Of a DNA stretch of 33,932 nucleotides, positions 15,666 through 23,336 are shown piece by piece (the stretch's first letter is position 1; the number at the start of each line of letters is the position of its first letter). The notes under the pieces were generated by a model, which did not search any database, was not told the origin of the DNA, and saw only the letters and a list, made by a program, of their open reading frames with translations. The stretch covers positions 1 through 33,932 of the forward strand of contig QKGI01000078.1 in NCBI GenBank assembly GCA_003250475.1, given 5' to 3'. Origin of the DNA: Bacteroidota bacterium (GTDB taxonomy: Bacteria; Bacteroidota; Bacteroidia; Bacteroidales; VadinHA17). A program made the translations under genes and the position numbers.

Positions 15666-17306
15666 ATGAAGCTATCAATCATTTCCCTGGTCATGGCTAC
15701 CACTGCACTACTTACCTCATGCCGGCCTGCCGGGGCAGATGAGCCGGCTATTATACCACAACCTGTTGATATTGCCTGCCATAACGGGGTATTCGTCCTT
15801 AAACCCAAGGGGCACATCACCTGGTCCGGTAACAGTGAGGCAGCAGGCGTGGCAGAATATCTTGCCCAGCTATTGCGTCCGGCAACAGGATATGAACTGT
15901 CAGCAGGAGAAGGTACTGACGGGGATATAAGCCTCATTATTGATACCTCCCTTGTCTGGAAGCCGGAAGAGTATATACTGGAGGTGGCAAAAAGGAGGGT
16001 GACCCTTACCGCAGGAACACCCGCGGGATTATTCCGGGGCGTACAGACAGTCAGGCAGCTGCTGCCGCCTGAGGCATCTGGCAATACCGTGGTCAGCGGT
16101 ATAAGATGGGCCATGCCCTGTGTGACGGTGACTGACTATCCGAGGCTTGAATGGAGAGGGATGCACCTTGATGTAAGCCGTCATTTCTTTGATGTCGGGT
16201 TTATCAAGAGATACATAGACATCATTGCCATGCACAAGATGAACGTGTTTCACTGGCACCTTGTTGACGACCAGGGCTGGCGTATTGAGATAAAAAAATA
16301 TCCCCGTCTCACAGGTATCGGTGCATGGCGTGTTGACAGGGAAGACCAACCCTGGCGCTCAAGACAGCCGCAGCAGCCAGGGGAAAAAGCCACATACGGT
16401 GGCTATTACACCCAGGAGGAGATAAAGGAGGTGGTGGCCTATGCTGCTGAGAGATACATTACCGTCGTACCCGAGATAGAGATGCCGGCTCACGTCAGCT
16501 CGGCGCTGGCAGCATACCCTGAGTACTCATGCACAGGAGGACCCTTCTCGGTTCCGCCAGGGAGCATCTGGCCCATAACTGATATATACTGTGCAGGGAA
16601 AGATGAGACTTTTACCTTTCTCGAAGATGTGCTTTCGGAAGTGATGAGTCTTTTCCCCTCGGAATATATACATATCGGCGGCGACGAAGCAAACAAGACT
16701 GAATGGCGTAAATGCCCCCATTGCCAGCAGAGAATAAGAAAGGAGAAACTTAAAGATGAGGACGAACTGCAGAGTTACTTTGTCAGGCGCATAGAACAGT
16801 TCCTTAATTCAAGGGGGAGAAGACTTATAGGATGGGATGAGATACTTCAGGGTGGACTTGCCCCGGAAGCCACCGTGATGTCATGGCGGGGTTTCGAGGG
16901 AGGGGTGGCATCAGCCAGATCGGGTCACAACGCCGTGATGACTCCCGTGTCTCACTGTTACTTCAATATTTACCAGGGAGACCCCGCAACAGAGCCGTTA
17001 TCATACCGTGGCCTTCTTACCCTGGAGAAGGTCTACTCGTTTGAGCCTGTGCCCGCCGAACTGACACCCGGACAGGGGAGTCTTATCATCGGGGCCCAGG
17101 GTTGCCTGTGGACTGAATTTGTGACTGATGGCAGAGGAGCTGAATATATGTTACTGCCAAGACTTACGGCCCTCTCGGAGGTAGTATGGTCTCCGCCGGA
17201 AAAAAGAAACTGGGAAGACTTCAGCAAACGCCTTTTGATGATGACAAAAAGGTTTGACAGTATGGGACTGAATTACTCAAAAGCTTCCTTTAATAGAGAG
17301 AACTGA
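15666..17306 (+). CDS. Beta-N-acetylhexosaminidase lipoprotein, glycoside hydrolase family 20
   Basis: A 546-residue GH20 exo-hexosaminidase that removes terminal GlcNAc or GalNAc. The signal ends in lipobox LLTSC (Cys19), so the enzyme is a lipoprotein. An N-terminal GH20b-like domain (about 27-155) precedes the TIM barrel. Barrel signatures are WRGMHLDVSRHFF, FHWHLVDDQGWRIEI and HIGGDEANKTEW, with the catalytic Asp340-Glu341 pair used in substrate-assisted catalysis. GWDEILQGG and GAQGCLWTEF near the C-terminus complete the active-site set. Substrates could be chitin oligomers, peptidoglycan or host glycans. It is the second gene behind the nucleoside-hydrolase-like gene. A GC-rich inverted repeat lies about 50 nt after the stop. 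Confidence 0.95.
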   Translation: MKLSIISLVMATTALLTSCRPAGADEPAIIPQPVDIACHNGVFVLKPKGHITWSGNSEAAGVAEYLAQLLRPATGYELSAGEGTDGDISLIIDTSLVWKPEEYILEVAKRRVTLTAGTPAGLFRGVQTVRQLLPPEASGNTVVSGIRWAMPCVTVTDYPRLEWRGMHLDVSRHFFDVGFIKRYIDIIAMHKMNVFHWHLVDDQGWRIEIKKYPRLTGIGAWRVDREDQPWRSRQPQQPGEKATYGGYYTQEEIKEVVAYAAERYITVVPEIEMPAHVSSALAAYPEYSCTGGPFSVPPGSIWPITDIYCAGKDETFTFLEDVLSEVMSLFPSEYIHIGGDEANKTEWRKCPHCQQRIRKEKLKDEDELQSYFVRRIEQFLNSRGRRLIGWDEILQGGLAPEATVMSWRGFEGGVASARSGHNAVMTPVSHCYFNIYQGDPATEPLSYRGLLTLEKVYSFEPVPAELTPGQGSLIIGAQGCLWTEFVTDGRGAEYMLLPRLTALSEVVWSPPEKRNWEDFSKRLLMMTKRFDSMGLNYSKASFNREN

Positions 17307-17358
17307 ACCTCTTCCTGCAATCTGCCGGAGAACCATAGATAATTTCATTGTCAGCCAC

Positions 17359-17381
17359 AGCCGGCCGGCTGTTAACCGGCT
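17359..17381. terminator. Candidate bidirectional terminator between convergent genes
   Basis: AGCCGG (17359-17364) pairs with CCGGCT (17376-17381) around an 11-nt loop, and a 12-bp palindrome AGCCGGCCGGCT overlaps it. A pyrimidine-rich CCTTTCTT follows. It lies between the GH20 and transporter genes, touching the transporter stop codon. The T-tract is weak. Confidence 0.4.
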
Positions 17382-18309
17382 AGCCTTTCTTATGGACTTT
17401 ATCCTGGTTGAATTCACCCAGTAATTTTGCCTTGTTGTATTTCTTGACCACAACTCCGTACAGAAGAGCCGTCCAGAATGAAAACAGGGCGTAAACCAGT
17501 GCCGGCTTGACCATCTCGTTACTCTGTATAAGCGTGCCGGCAACGAGTAGCGCGAGGGTTGTATTCTGAAGAGCCACCTCAACGCCAATGGTCCATGAAG
17601 TTCTCAGTCCCGCCTTCCCGACGATACCCATAATCATGCCTGCAGCAAAACCGGCAAAATTTATTATTACAGCATACGGGAGTATGTGCCACAGGTCTGC
17701 ATAAGTGATGCCTGAACCACCCTTTGACTCGTCAGCAAAAGCAATTATTCCATAAACACCCGCAAAAAGGATTATCATCACTGTCCTGACAGGCTTCTGG
17801 ATTCTTTCTGCAATCTTCTCTCGGAAATACCTCAGAAAGACACCTGTCATGGCCGGCAGTAGCGTGATAAAAAATATCTGAAGGAATGTCTCCATCAGTG
17901 GGAGCTCAAACGGTGAATGCCTGCCGGTAAAGAGAGTCAGGCCGAGATTCACAAGCAGGGGTATGGTTATAAGGGTGATCAGGCTGTTAACCGAGATCAG
18001 GGATACTGATAGCGCAACATTGCCCCGGAACAACACGGTTACAAATCCCGAGGTAGTTCCTCCAGGGCATGCGGAAAGTATTATGAATCCTACCTTTATT
18101 GCCGGCGGAAGATCTGTAAGACTTACTATTCCAAAGACAATAAGCGGTAACAGGATCATCTGTGAAAACAATCCAAGGATAAATGACTTTGGTGAGCGGT
18201 ATATCTGCCTTAGATCATCAAAATTAATCGACAAACCGACCCCAAACATGATGGTTGCCAAGACGCCGCTGACAAGTAAATCGATGTATGTCAGGTTCAT
18301 TCCTGCCAT
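17380..18309 (-). CDS. Bile acid:sodium symporter (BASS) family transporter
   Basis: A 309-residue integral membrane protein with about nine or ten hydrophobic helices, a length typical of the BASS/SBF family. The N-terminus DLLVSGVLATIMFGVGLSINFDDL and the ILSACPGGTTSGFVTVLFRGN segment are the family's recognisable parts; the latter sits in the crossed-helix sodium/substrate region. Bacterial members move organic anions such as bile acids, pantoate or keto acids with sodium. Substrate cannot be assigned here. The gene stands alone, convergent with GH20 and divergent from the NUDIX gene. Confidence 0.9.
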   Translation of the reverse strand: MAGMNLTYIDLLVSGVLATIMFGVGLSINFDDLRQIYRSPKSFILGLFSQMILLPLIVFGIVSLTDLPPAIKVGFIILSACPGGTTSGFVTVLFRGNVALSVSLISVNSLITLITIPLLVNLGLTLFTGRHSPFELPLMETFLQIFFITLLPAMTGVFLRYFREKIAERIQKPVRTVMIILFAGVYGIIAFADESKGGSGITYADLWHILPYAVIINFAGFAAGMIMGIVGKAGLRTSWTIGVEVALQNTTLALLVAGTLIQSNEMVKPALVYALFSFWTALLYGVVVKKYNKAKLLGEFNQDKVHKKG

Positions 18310-18438
18310 TATTGAGAATATGTAGTTTGCATCCGGCGTTCCGACTCTGGCATACGCTCTGGTTTGGTTGGAGAGGTAAAGAAAATGATTTCATTCTTCT
18401 TTCCTAAGTAATTCGGTGCATTTTTATATTTTTAAACC

Positions 18439-19062
18439 ATGTCACAGATCAATACCCGGGAAAGTTTAAGGATCACCCGCCGTATACAGGCCATAGCACA
18501 GACCGGACTGCATTATGCGGATAACGACTTTGACCAGCAGCGCTATGAGGAGCTGAGAGAGCTTAGCGTGCAACTCGCATCAAACCTTACTGATGCGCCG
18601 GCTGACAGGATACGTCATCTTTTTACTGATGATACAGGTTTTCAGACCCCGAAAGTAGATATCAGGGCGGTAGTATTAAATAACGGCAGGATACTGATGG
18701 TAAGAGAACGGTCCGATGGCAGGTGGTCATTACCAGGCGGTTTTGCAGACATCAACTACTCGCCAACAGAGGTAGCCGTGAAAGAGGTAGCCGAAGAAAC
18801 AGGCCTGGAAGTAAGAGCTAATCGTCTTCTTGCAGTTATCGACACTGACAAACATAATTTTCCTCCTCTTGAATTTCATTTTTACAAAATGTTTATCCTG
18901 TGTGACCTGATCGGCGGTGAACTAAGAGGAAGCTGTGAGACTGAGGAAGCGCAATTCTTCGAACCGGACAGGTTGCCGGAGCTGTCTGAGAAACGCAATA
19001 CCAAAGAGCTTTTTGCTCTTATCAGGGATTTGCTAAAGACTTCAGATGCCTATATCGACTGA
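18439..19062 (+). CDS. NUDIX hydrolase with N-terminal NUDIX_N-type helical domain
   Basis: A 207-residue NUDIX pyrophosphohydrolase of the COG1051 type. Residues 1-60 are a helical domain (RRIQAIAQTGLHYADNDFDQQRYEELREL) of the sort found in NUDIX_N-containing ADP-sugar hydrolases. The NUDIX box starts at LPGGFADINYSPTEVAVKEV and continues AEETGLEV. It departs from the consensus GX5EX7REUXEEXGU: Tyr replaces the first Glu and Lys replaces the Arg. I recall this ADxxxSPxEVxVKE form as common in this subfamily, so the EExxEE metal site is probably intact. Likely substrates are ADP-ribose or related nucleoside diphosphate compounds. Confidence 0.92.
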   Translation: MSQINTRESLRITRRIQAIAQTGLHYADNDFDQQRYEELRELSVQLASNLTDAPADRIRHLFTDDTGFQTPKVDIRAVVLNNGRILMVRERSDGRWSLPGGFADINYSPTEVAVKEVAEETGLEVRANRLLAVIDTDKHNFPPLEFHFYKMFILCDLIGGELRGSCETEEAQFFEPDRLPELSEKRNTKELFALIRDLLKTSDAYID

Positions 19063-19232
19063 ACATCAGGCCACGACTTCTGCTTCATTCCTGAAAATAC
19101 TATTGCCAGTTTTGTTCCTGAGGTTAACATAAAGAAAGTTAAAACCCTATCTATATTTATGTTAATTATTTGTTTTTCTGATTATCGGATCATTTAAAGA
19201 TTACATTTACAGCCACATAAAAATCGATAAAC

Positions 19233-20300
19233 GTGAAATCATTAAAAATTGGAAATCTTGTAGTTGCTGTTCCAGTGATACAAGGCGGAATGGGCGTGGG
19301 AATTTCACTGTCAGGACTGGCATCTGCGGTTGCCAATGAGGGAGGTGTAGGTATAATATCAAGTGCCGGTCTGGGATTACTATATAAGAATTTTTCAGCT
19401 AACTACCTTGAAGCAAGCATTGCAGGGCTTAGGGAAGAGATCCGGAAAGCGAGAGAAAAAACAAAAGGAATTATTGGTGTCAACGTGATGGTTGCAATGA
19501 CAAACTTTGCTGATATGGTAAAAACTGCCATAGCTGAAAAAGTAGATATTCTTATTGCCGGAGCAGGACTCCCGCTTGATATGCCATCATTTCTGAAAAA
19601 GGGGAGTATAACCAAACTGATACCTATTGTGTCATCAGCAAGAGCTGTAAAAATAATCTGTGAAAAGTGGAAAACAAACTACGATTATCTGCCTGATGCC
19701 GTCATCGTTGAAGGTCCGAAAGCCGGAGGCCATCTGGGCTTCAAAGAAGAACAGATAAATGACAATGACTATACTCTGGAAAAGCTTGTACCTGAAATTG
19801 TCAGCGAACTTAAGCAGTTTGAAGATAAGTACAATCAGCCTATCCCGCTGATTGCCGCAGGGGGCATTTATACAGGGAAGGACATACATGAAATTCTGAA
19901 GCTGGGAGCATCAGGTGTTCAGATGGGAACGCGGTTTGTCACAACAACGGAATGTGACGCATCCATGGCCTTTAAACAAACGTATATTAACGCAGAAGAG
20001 AAAGATATTGAGATAATTAAAAGTCCTGTAGGAATGCCTGGGCGTGCTATACTGAGCAATTTTATTGAAAAGGTCAGGCTGGGCAAAAGACAACCCAAAA
20101 AATGTCCGTTCAAATGTATCAAGACATGCGAGATTTCAAGAAGTCCGTACTGCATCATAGTTGCACTTATCAATGCTCTTAAAGGGAATTTCGAGCATGG
20201 TTATGCCTTTGCCGGATCAAATGCCTTCAGGTCAACAGGAATTTTTTCTGTTAAAGAAGTATTTCAGTCTCTTCTGGAGGAGTACAGGAAAGAAGACTAA
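19233..20300 (+). CDS. Nitronate monooxygenase-like FMN oxidoreductase with C-terminal Cys cluster
   Basis: A 355-residue flavin TIM barrel of the nitronate monooxygenase / 2-nitropropane dioxygenase family, starting at GTG. The N-terminus PVIQGGMGVGISLSGLASAVA and the GPKAGGHLGF motif with catalytic-type His167 identify the family, as does the FMN phosphate loop AAGGIYTGKDI with GASGVQMGTRF. Unlike classic enzymes the C-terminus has Cys291xxxCys295xxxCys299 and Cys307 in a CPFKCIKTCEISRSPYC stretch, followed by a GYAFAGSNAFRSTGIF segment. I recall similar Cys-rich tails in homologues from anaerobes; they may bind a metal or Fe-S cluster. The physiological substrate is unknown. The gene appears monocistronic. 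Confidence 0.9.
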   Translation: MKSLKIGNLVVAVPVIQGGMGVGISLSGLASAVANEGGVGIISSAGLGLLYKNFSANYLEASIAGLREEIRKAREKTKGIIGVNVMVAMTNFADMVKTAIAEKVDILIAGAGLPLDMPSFLKKGSITKLIPIVSSARAVKIICEKWKTNYDYLPDAVIVEGPKAGGHLGFKEEQINDNDYTLEKLVPEIVSELKQFEDKYNQPIPLIAAGGIYTGKDIHEILKLGASGVQMGTRFVTTTECDASMAFKQTYINAEEKDIEIIKSPVGMPGRAILSNFIEKVRLGKRQPKKCPFKCIKTCEISRSPYCIIVALINALKGNFEHGYAFAGSNAFRSTGIFSVKEVFQSLLEEYRKED

Positions 20301-20585
20301 CGAAGAGAGTCCTCCGGTTTCTTATCAGAAGCAACCCGGAATAATTTTCCTGGTCAAAATACCTTAAGCTGCAACAATATCAACTGTCTTCTTCAGGCTG
20401 AAGGAGATCTAAGATGTAACAGGCCACCCTGAATTTTAATATTGTCCACATTCAACATGATGCCTGGATTCTGATATCCCGGACAGCTGAGAGAGAGAAA
20501 AGCCTGTATGACTGCAACTTATCAATAACTCCACATTTATGTGAAAAATCTAAATAAAATGAAAATCAGATTACAGTCTCTTTTG

Positions 20586-20593
20586 TAAATTTG
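20586..20593 (+). promoter_or_regulatory. Candidate Bacteroidota -7 promoter box for the small outer-membrane protein gene
   Basis: TAAATTTG matches TAnnTTTG and lies 33 nt before the ATG at 20627. The 3' half overlaps the left arm of an inverted repeat. No convincing -33 element is visible. Confidence 0.45.
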
Positions 20594-20617
20594 GGTAACT
20601 AAAATATTAACCCAAAT
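20589..20617. promoter_or_regulatory. Perfect inverted repeat overlapping the promoter box
   Basis: ATTTGGGT (20589-20596) and ACCCAAAT (20610-20617) are perfect 8-bp arms with a 13-nt AT-rich spacer. The left arm covers the end of the -7 box and the right arm ends 9 nt before the ATG. It could be a repressor operator or a 5'-leader hairpin. Confidence 0.5.
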
Positions 20618-20626
20618 CTAACTGTG

Positions 20627-21097
20627 ATGAAATATTTACTGTCTGTTGTGATCTTTGCCCTGTCAGCATTAACACTGAAGGCGCAATATGATTATGTACC
20701 GGGTGAGTCTGCCCCTCCTGAGAAGCGTGCTGCCGTTACTGTAGGCGTACTCCAGGGTGGAGGAGCACTTGTAGGATTCGATTTCGAGTATCTGATAGCG
20801 CCCAGATTCGGACTGCAGCTCGGCGGAGGATATATCGCTTACGGGGCAGGTTTTAACTACCACCTGAAGCCGGCCATTAACAGCTCATTCATTAACTTCG
20901 GATACTGGCACCAGGGCTTTGGTGAGACATTTACACAGGATATTGCCGGGGCAACCTTTACATTCAGAGCCAGGAGACTCCTTTCAGCCTCACTTGGGAT
21001 GGGTTTTCCCCTCAGCCAGGGCCCGGGCTGGAACTCCAGTGTGGAACAACCACCGGTAATGCTCCTTTATTCCATCGGCATTTATTTCCCATTATAA
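20627..21097 (+). CDS. Small secreted outer-membrane beta-barrel-like protein
   Basis: A 156-residue protein with a clear signal peptide ending in LTLKAQ. I use the ATG at 20627; a GTG one codon earlier is also in frame. The mature part alternates Gly/aromatic-rich strands (GFDFEYLIAPRFGLQLGGGYIAYG, then ASLGMGFPLSQ) and ends in YSIGIYFPL. The alternating strands and aromatic C-terminus fit a small outer-membrane barrel of about eight strands, though the last residue is Leu and not Phe. I do not recognise a specific family. It is a single gene with its own promoter-like box and an inverted repeat upstream, so it may be individually regulated. Confidence 0.75.
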   Translation: MKYLLSVVIFALSALTLKAQYDYVPGESAPPEKRAAVTVGVLQGGGALVGFDFEYLIAPRFGLQLGGGYIAYGAGFNYHLKPAINSSFINFGYWHQGFGETFTQDIAGATFTFRARRLLSASLGMGFPLSQGPGWNSSVEQPPVMLLYSIGIYFPL

Positions 21098-21128
21098 TTA
21101 AAACCCCGGTACGAAGAAAAATCCTGTC

Positions 21129-21147
21129 AGGCCATTGATTATGGCCT
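21129..21147 (+). terminator. Perfect hairpin after the outer-membrane protein gene
   Basis: AGGCCAT-TGATT-ATGGCCT forms a perfect 7-bp stem with a 5-nt loop, 31 nt after the stop codon. There is no immediate T-run, so it may be an mRNA 3'-end stabiliser and not a true intrinsic terminator. Confidence 0.4.
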
Positions 21148-21341
21148 CATATCTGCCTTTGCCGTCAATTGCCATATCAGGTTGTAAAATATCAGAACAT
21201 CAGCACAGGCATTGCCTTAAAAGACTCTTCAAGAAACAAACATAAGCCTGCTGCAACCGGCAGTAGCAATTAAGGTGTATATTAGTGTCAGGAACAGGGG
21301 GAGGGAATTTCCGTAAGTTAACCTGGTAATAAATATATAAC

Positions 21342-21737
21342 ATGGCAGAGAAGTATTGTTTTTCAAAGACATTAAAGGGGAGAGACCTTGAGAATGTAAT
21401 TGAACTGGTGAAAGAAGGGCTGAAAACCGAGGGGTTTGGGGTGGTCTCTGACATTGATCTGTCGGAGACCCTTAAAAACAAGATAGATGTTGATTTCAAA
21501 CCATACAGGATACTTGGGGCCTGCAACCCTCATTATGTACATAAGGCGTTGCTGTGCGAGGACAAGCTTGGGGTCTTCCTCCCATGTAATGTTATAGTCG
21601 AGGAACATGAACCGGGAGTTATTGAGGTGAGTGCCGTTGATCCGGTGGCATCAATGGTCGCAGTTGAGAACGGGTCACTTCAGACAGTTGCGTCCGAGAT
21701 ACGTGATAAACTAGCCAGCTTCATAGGGAGGTTATAA
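21342..21737 (+). CDS. DUF302 domain protein
   Basis: A 131-residue protein that is almost entirely one DUF302 domain. The family features are an N-terminal strand and helix (LENVIELVKEGLKTEGFGVV), the YRILGACNPHYVHKAL segment where the Cys-Asn-Pro turn is typical, LGVFLPCNVIVEE and a VDPVASM motif near residue 105. No signal peptide is present, so it is probably cytoplasmic. The biochemical function of DUF302 is not established to my knowledge. The ThiF-like gene starts 20-40 nt downstream in the same direction, so the two are probably co-transcribed. Confidence 0.9.
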   Translation: MAEKYCFSKTLKGRDLENVIELVKEGLKTEGFGVVSDIDLSETLKNKIDVDFKPYRILGACNPHYVHKALLCEDKLGVFLPCNVIVEEHEPGVIEVSAVDPVASMVAVENGSLQTVASEIRDKLASFIGRL

Positions 21738-21776
21738 TAAAGAGATGTTCATGTAGATTTGCAAACACAGGAAGTG

Positions 21777-22496
21777 ATGGGCCCGCTTACCATTGAGGAG
21801 GAATCGCGTTACCGCCGCCAGATGATCATTCCCGTGCTGGGAGTCACAGGGCAGGAAAAGCTGAAAAAGGCTTCAGTTGCCGTTATAGGCGCAGGCGGAC
21901 TGGGGTCGCCGGTGCTGATGTACCTGGCCTCCGCCGGCGTCGGCACCATTGGAATTGTAGACGCCGATGAGGTCAGCACCGGGAATCTTCACAGACAGAT
22001 ATTGTATGTGACCGGCGACGTCACCAGGTCAAAGACCGAAGCCGCTGCCGGGAGACTCAGACAGATAAACCCGCATACGGACATTTTGACTTTCCCTGTC
22101 CGGTTTACAGAAGAGAATGCCAGGGAGATACTCTCACATTTTGATATTGCCGTAGATTGCTGCGATAACTTTTCTACCCGCTATCTGCTCAGTGATATCA
22201 CCCGGGCCATAGGCATTCCCATGGTTTACGGAGCTGTCAGCCAGTTCATGGGGCAGATTTCTGTACTGAATTACCGTAACGGTCCCTCCTACAGGGATCT
22301 GTACCCGGAAGAGCAGCATATCCCTGCCGGCGCCAGCCCCTCAGAGCAGGGAGTTGTCGGGCCACTTCCGGGGATTATCGGATCCTTCCAGGCCTGCGAA
22401 GTCATTAAGATTATCACCGGGGCAGGAGAGGTAATTTCAGGCAAAATGCTGCAGATTGATGCACTCAATCTAAGGGCGGAGATCATCTCCATATAA
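21777..22496 (+). CDS. ThiF/MoeB/HesA-family E1-like adenylyltransferase lacking zinc cysteines
   Basis: A 239-residue E1-like enzyme. Family members adenylate the C-terminal glycine of a small ubiquitin-like sulfur carrier such as ThiS or MoaD. The ATG at 21777 has an AGGA just upstream; a TTG at 21759 would add six residues. Visible motifs are Arg14 (RYRRQ), GAGGLGSP (38-45), VDADEVSTGNLHRQ with Arg73, and the CCDNF strand end with Asp130. Where MoeB/ThiF have a CxxC zinc pair (CYRCL), this protein has Ser171-Tyr-Arg-Asp174. The second CxxC is missing because the chain ends earlier, and no catalytic Cys precedes GVVGPLPG. No sulfur-carrier gene is nearby. It may still adenylate a substrate. 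Confidence 0.9.
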   Translation: MGPLTIEEESRYRRQMIIPVLGVTGQEKLKKASVAVIGAGGLGSPVLMYLASAGVGTIGIVDADEVSTGNLHRQILYVTGDVTRSKTEAAAGRLRQINPHTDILTFPVRFTEENAREILSHFDIAVDCCDNFSTRYLLSDITRAIGIPMVYGAVSQFMGQISVLNYRNGPSYRDLYPEEQHIPAGASPSEQGVVGPLPGIIGSFQACEVIKIITGAGEVISGKMLQIDALNLRAEIISI

Positions 22497-22541
22497 AGAA
22501 AATTAATGTTCCGGACATGCTGGCCGGATGACCTGCAGGCA

Positions 22542-23336
22542 TCAACTTACTCCCCTGAATATTTTACCGATTATCAGCATCAGCAACCTGTAGGGTAAAA
22601 GCGAACCGACTACGTAACTCAGCCTTACCGTCCGGCTTGGAATGATAACCATGTGGCCTCTCTGCATACGGTCGAGAATATATGCCGCCGCAGCATCAGG
22701 TTCTATAAGATTTGAGCGTGCAATGAAACCCATCTCTTTTACTCGTTTCCTTACCCGGTGGTTGGTTACGATAGGCCCGGGCATCGCTACGCTGACATGC
22801 ACACCCGTGCCGCGCAACTCTTCACTGATGCCCAGAGAAAAATGATAAATGTATGATTTGGTTGCCGAATAGATGCTTTTGTAGGGCATCGGCAAGAATC
22901 CTCCGAAACTGCCGATATTGAGGATAAAGGCTCTCTCCCTCTGCTTCAGTTCGCCAACGAAAGTGTTTGTCATCAACGTGATACACCTGAGATTGAGGAA
23001 GATACTCTCTTCAATCTGGCCATTGCTGTACTCCCCTATCTCTCCCCCGTATCCAATGCCAACATTGTTTATCAGCATATCAATGCCAAGCTTCTGTTCC
23101 GAGACATATCCCTTAATCTCGTCAGGAGCCCCTGACAAAGACAGGTCGGTTTCGTGAAAGTGTACTGAAATGCTATGCCTGGAAGCAAGGTCGAGTGACT
23201 GTTCAGGAAGCCCTGTTCCCGGCAGGGCAATCAGGAGAAGATTGTGTCCTTGTAAAGCCAGCCTTTCTGCAAGCGCCTTACCGAGGCCGGAGCTGGCTCC
23301 TGTGACTATCGCATAATGATCACTGGCCATAATCAT
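22542..23336 (-). CDS. Short-chain dehydrogenase/reductase (classical SDR)
   Basis: A 264-residue classical SDR oxidoreductase. The cofactor motif is TGASSGLG (12-19), followed by LINNVGIG. The catalytic set is Ser143 (NIGSFGG), Tyr156 and Lys160 (YSATK). Its start shares an ATGA with the stop of the upstream epimerase, so the pair is translationally coupled; this also favours the first Met over the Met two codons later. A hydrophobic C-terminal segment (VRLSYVVGSLLPYRLLMLIIGKIF) suggests membrane association, as in SDRs acting on lipids or steroids. Substrate is unknown; a lipid or isoprenoid is plausible. Confidence 0.92.
   Translation of the reverse strand: MIMASDHYAIVTGASSGLGKALAERLALQGHNLLLIALPGTGLPEQSLDLASRHSISVHFHETDLSLSGAPDEIKGYVSEQKLGIDMLINNVGIGYGGEIGEYSNGQIEESIFLNLRCITLMTNTFVGELKQRERAFILNIGSFGGFLPMPYKSIYSATKSYIYHFSLGISEELRGTGVHVSVAMPGPIVTNHRVRKRVKEMGFIARSNLIEPDAAAAYILDRMQRGHMVIIPSRTVRLSYVVGSLLPYRLLMLIIGKIFRGVS

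Larger units (their letters stand above)
20301..20626. other. Non-coding gap
   Basis: These 326 bases hold no credible gene. The first 280 bases show neither a clear terminator hairpin nor a tRNA. The last 45 bases contain a promoter-like box and an inverted repeat, listed separately. Confidence 0.7.

Noticed and set aside
20301-20585. tRNA or small RNA gene in the long gap
   Set aside because: I found no cloverleaf-like arms or strong hairpin with a T-run.
22500-22530. Terminator between the ThiF-like and SDR genes
   Set aside because: The TCCGG/CCGGA arms are only 5 bp with a 9-nt spacer and no T-run.
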